Assembly (NCBI GenBank): GCA_011046055.1
Contig: DSBN01000120.1
Location: 1-8,465, forward strand
Length of the DNA stretch: 8,465 bases
Direction: 5' to 3'
Origin: Sediminispirochaeta sp.
GTDB lineage: Bacteria > Spirochaetota > Spirochaetia > DSM-16054 > Sediminispirochaetaceae
Shown: piece after piece, positions 6,418 through 8,465 of the stretch
Layout of the letters: each line of letters opens with the position of its first letter
Numbering within the stretch: position 1 is the stretch's first letter
Notes under the pieces: generated by a model
Database searches by the model: none
Told to the model about the DNA's origin: nothing
Seen by the model: the letters and a program-made list of their open reading frames with translations, nothing else
Translations under genes and position numbers: made by a program

Positions 6418-7722
6418 TTAATCGTCTCTAGAAAAAGCCATGATCAGCGGTGTGCCGCTTCTCTCGGTGACTACTCTTTCATCTACATTTTGCGGTGGCA
6501 CGTATTCCAAACGCAGTCTTTCGTTCTCCAAGCTGTAGAGGAAGAGTATCGGTTCGTTCGGGGCTAGAGAGTACCGTAGAGCCAGGACCCCTTGGTAGTC
6601 TTCCTTGAGACTGGGGGCGAGAAAATGGTCGAAGCTCACCCGGCCCTCCCGATAATTCGGGTTGGGAATCACCGTCGGCACCAGACGTTGGAAGTCCTGC
6701 CAGAGGAATTTGTTGTCCTCTTGGAAACTGATGCTGCCATAGGCGCTGCCGGTGTAGCGTGGTCCCTTTTCAAGAAGATCTTGAAACAGCGCTTCTCGTC
6801 GCTCTGTCTCCCCCTGCCGGATATCTTCGATCTCTTCATCCTCTATATAGATGAAACTGTAGTCTCGCTGTTGATCTTCGTCAGTGAAGATAGTCTGGAT
6901 CTTATCTTTGCCGCGGAGTACCACCTCCAGTTCATCGGGCATGAACAGGTAGCGTGAATCTCGAGTCCGCTTGATCGAATCGTATTGGAAAGTGAAGCGG
7001 CGATCGTGCATTCTGATCTCGATCTCTTGCTTCTCAAGATCGGGAAAAAAGCCGTAGTCAGTGGAGAAACGGTCGAGCCTGATCCGCTCGTTTTCGACCA
7101 TCTCTTCGAAAGACTCCGGCCTATAATCTCGCTGAAGAGCCTCTTTGATCTCGCTCAAATCGGGGCCTTCCTGCTCCTCCGGCTTGGCGGTGATGTCAAA
7201 AATCTGGAGGTAGTAATCGAAGCTGTAGCCCTCGGTCCCGTCTTTGGTGAGTACCCGGTACCAATTTCCCGGTTGGCCGGAGATTTCATCCTCTTTTACC
7301 AACTCGAGGATCTTTATCTCCTGACCGGGGCGCATTCGATACACCCTTTTGGCGCTGCTGTCGGGGCTTTCGCGAATGGCTAAACCATCCCGGAGGTTGC
7401 GGGCCCAGATATTGAGGTACTCACCGTACTCCTCGGCTCTCTGCCGGGCTTCTGACCGTTTTTTGAAAAACTCAATTCGCCACGTATCTATTTCGTACCG
7501 TCCATCGCCGTCGACCGGTGTAACGGTGTAACTCTCTCGCAGATCCGATCGATCGGTGATCTCCACCACCGTAGTATTGGGCAGTGAGTTCTGGTCCGGG
7601 GAGAGCAGAACCACGCCGTAGCCGCCGCTGCTTTGGCCGCAAGAAAAAAACAGGGATAGTGTAAGCACGCTGATAATGGACAGCGTGAGTTTTTTTCCAT
7701 TTCCATAAGAGAAAGATAACAT
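6418..7722 (-). CDS. Lipoprotein with SH3b-like domain, spirochaete type
   Basis: A 434-residue predicted lipoprotein. A basic-hydrophobic signal (KKLTLSIISVLTLSLFFSC) ends in Cys28; the LFFS-C lipobox is looser than the E. coli consensus but normal for spirochaetes. Residues about 104-175 look like a bacterial SH3b domain (N-LRDGLAIRESPDSSAKRVYRM-PGQ, then NWYRVLTKDGTEGYSFDYYL). The preceding part (35-80) also has short beta-like segments and could be a second, divergent SH3-like repeat. Residues 190-434 are charged and beta-rich with no motif I recognise. The ATG at 7722-7720 has an excellent AGGGGAGG six bases upstream. It is the first gene of the leftward run and lies opposite the GntR gene. 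A cell-envelope-binding role is plausible from SH3b domains in general, but unproven here. Confidence 0.82.
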   Translation of the reverse strand: MLSFSYGNGKKLTLSIISVLTLSLFFSCGQSSGGYGVVLLSPDQNSLPNTTVVEITDRSDLRESYTVTPVDGDGRYEIDTWRIEFFKKRSEARQRAEEYGEYLNIWARNLRDGLAIRESPDSSAKRVYRMRPGQEIKILELVKEDEISGQPGNWYRVLTKDGTEGYSFDYYLQIFDITAKPEEQEGPDLSEIKEALQRDYRPESFEEMVENERIRLDRFSTDYGFFPDLEKQEIEIRMHDRRFTFQYDSIKRTRDSRYLFMPDELEVVLRGKDKIQTIFTDEDQQRDYSFIYIEDEEIEDIRQGETERREALFQDLLEKGPRYTGSAYGSISFQEDNKFLWQDFQRLVPTVIPNPNYREGRVSFDHFLAPSLKEDYQGVLALRYSLAPNEPILFLYSLENERLRLEYVPPQNVDERVVTERSGTPLIMAFSRDD

Positions 7723-7740
7723 AAAGAGCCTCCCCTAAAA

Positions 7741-7770
7741 TGTATAGCCCAAAAATCGGAGACTCGTCAA
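7741..7770 (-). promoter_or_regulatory. Candidate sigma-70-type promoter for the lipoprotein operon
   Basis: TTGACG (7770-7765) and TATACA (7746-7741) are 18 bases apart on the minus strand, five of six and four of six matches to consensus. A start about 5-7 bases later, near 7736-7734, would leave a leader of only about 13 bases that barely includes the AGGGGAGG ribosome binding site (7736-7729). The very short leader makes the call moderate. Confidence 0.55.
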
Positions 7771-7821
7771 TGCGCTGTTTTCTAACTGTTCGAGAATGAG
7801 GTAGTACTTTTTTGTTTCTCT

Positions 7822-7833
7822 GACAGAGCTGTC
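7822..7833. promoter_or_regulatory. Inverted repeat GACAG-AG-CTGTC, candidate operator
   Basis: A 12-base imperfect palindrome in the divergent intergenic region, about 12 bases upstream of the -35 box of the rightward promoter. The GACAG half-site recurs at 7847-7851, overlapping that -35 box, and at 7917-7921, just before the gntR start. A dimeric GntR-type regulator binding its own promoter region would fit. Family half-sites vary widely and no binding consensus is recognised, so this is a suggestion only. Confidence 0.35.
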
Positions 7834-7844
7834 TTAAATAAAAA

Positions 7845-7873
7845 TTGACAGATATCTATTTTATAAGTATTAT
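7845..7873 (+). promoter_or_regulatory. Strong sigma-70-type promoter for the GntR gene
   Basis: TTGACA (7845-7850, perfect) and TATTAT (7868-7873, five of six) are separated by 17 bases in very AT-rich DNA. Transcription would start near 7880 and give a leader of about 45 bases. The perfect palindrome ATATCGATAT (7880-7889) lies at the predicted start and TCAATTGA (7903-7910) within the leader; either could be an operator. Confidence 0.78.
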
Positions 7874-7924
7874 TGTTTTATATCGATATTATTTTTTCTA
7901 AATCAATTGAGAATTGGACAGATA

Positions 7925-8465
7925 ATGATGAAAAGCAAAAAAGAGCTTGTATATGAGAAGCTTCGTTCACAGATAATTGCGTGCCAGCTTCAACCGGGTG
8001 AGCCAATTAACGAAGCCGAGTTTGCCGAACGGTTTGGAGTGAGCAAGACACCGATACGCGAAGCGATTCGCCAGTTAGATAGAGAAGGGCTGGTGGACAG
8101 TATACCCGGGAGGGGATCCATCATCTCCTATATCTCTTCAGGGGATATCTACGAGACTTTTGAGATTAGGGAGATTATCGAATGCGGAGCTGCCCGTCTA
8201 GCGGCGAAACTCACGAATAAAGAGCGGCTGATCAAAAAAAGAGACGAGTTAAAAGAGCTCAAGGGAAAGTTGACAGCTGAAGATGAACCTCAGCACTGGA
8301 ACGACTACAACGATATTCACGCAGAAATTATCGACAGTGTCGCTAACAAAAGATTGTCGAAAATGTATCGAGAGATTCTCGACAATATCGAACGCATTAG
8401 AAACAATTTCGGCCATCGATTCTCCGGACGAAGGGTGGAGCATATTATCGAGGAACATATAGATA
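7925..8465 (+). CDS. GntR-family transcriptional regulator, FCD/FadR subfamily (C-terminus cut by right edge)
   Basis: Open from 7925 to the right edge, 180 codons, with no stop. Residues about 5-70 are a classic GntR winged helix-turn-helix: LVYEKLRSQIIACQLQPGE, then INEAEFAERFGVSKTPIREA (28-47) and GLVDSIPGRGSIIS. From about 75 the helical pattern DIYETFEIREIIECGAARLA is the start of an FCD effector domain, and a later segment YNDIHAEII contains a His (132) of the kind that binds metal in this fold. Full FCD regulators are about 210-240 residues, so about 30-60 are missing. ATG codons at 7925 and 7928 are both possible and the upstream GGACAG is a weak ribosome binding site. FCD regulators usually respond to organic acids or sugar acids; the targets lie outside this window. 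Confidence 0.9.
   Translation, partial: MMKSKKELVYEKLRSQIIACQLQPGEPINEAEFAERFGVSKTPIREAIRQLDREGLVDSIPGRGSIISYISSGDIYETFEIREIIECGAARLAAKLTNKERLIKKRDELKELKGKLTAEDEPQHWNDYNDIHAEIIDSVANKRLSKMYREILDNIERIRNNFGHRFSGRRVEHIIEEHID

Noticed and set aside
8056..8064. CGCGAAGCG in the GntR gene as a third copy of the mini-hairpin repeat
   Set aside because: It encodes the conserved Arg-Glu-Ala of the helix-turn-helix, and the flanking bases do not match the intergenic repeat.

Overview
The window is a stretch of bacterial core chromosome, most likely from a spirochaete (Spirochaetaceae-type). Three things point that way. The order rpsB-tsf-frr-uppS-cdsA, with no pyrH between tsf and frr, is the one I recall from Borrelia and Treponema. 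Ribosomal protein S2 carries a long acidic tail. The first gene of the leftward operon is a lipoprotein with a relaxed, spirochaete-like lipobox (LFFSC) and an SH3b-like domain. This is inference from gene content and motifs, not from a search.

Layout. Everything from 7722 down to 1 is read leftward (minus strand). Positions 7722-3560 hold four tightly packed genes: an SH3b-like lipoprotein, an ABC-F ATPase, a small DUF4321-like membrane protein and the Maf nucleotide pyrophosphatase. The last two are joined by an ATGA overlap. A 134-base leader containing a hairpin separates maf from rpsB-tsf, and a clear Rho-independent terminator follows tsf. A hairpin-rich spacer (1390-1502) comes next, then frr-uppS-cdsA, whose start and stop codons overlap (TAGTG and ATGA). 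cdsA runs off the left edge. On the right, a divergent AT-rich region carries a near-consensus rightward promoter for a GntR/FCD-family regulator that runs off the right edge.

How the genes fit together. RpsB (30S subunit), EF-Ts (EF-Tu recycling), RRF (ribosome recycling) and the ABC-F protein (ribosome-associated ATPase) form a translation theme. UppS and CdsA make the undecaprenyl lipid carrier and CDP-diacylglycerol for the envelope. Maf is a house-cleaning pyrophosphatase, and its small membrane neighbour is of unknown function. The GntR regulator belongs to a different unit whose targets lie outside the window.

I see no new defence, mobile or biosynthetic system here. The points most worth a second look are non-coding: two compensatory GCGAAGC mini-hairpins and a 13-bp hairpin between tsf and frr, a hairpin in the rpsB leader, and repeated GACAG motifs in the divergent promoter region. 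The acidic S2 tail is the main protein-level oddity.
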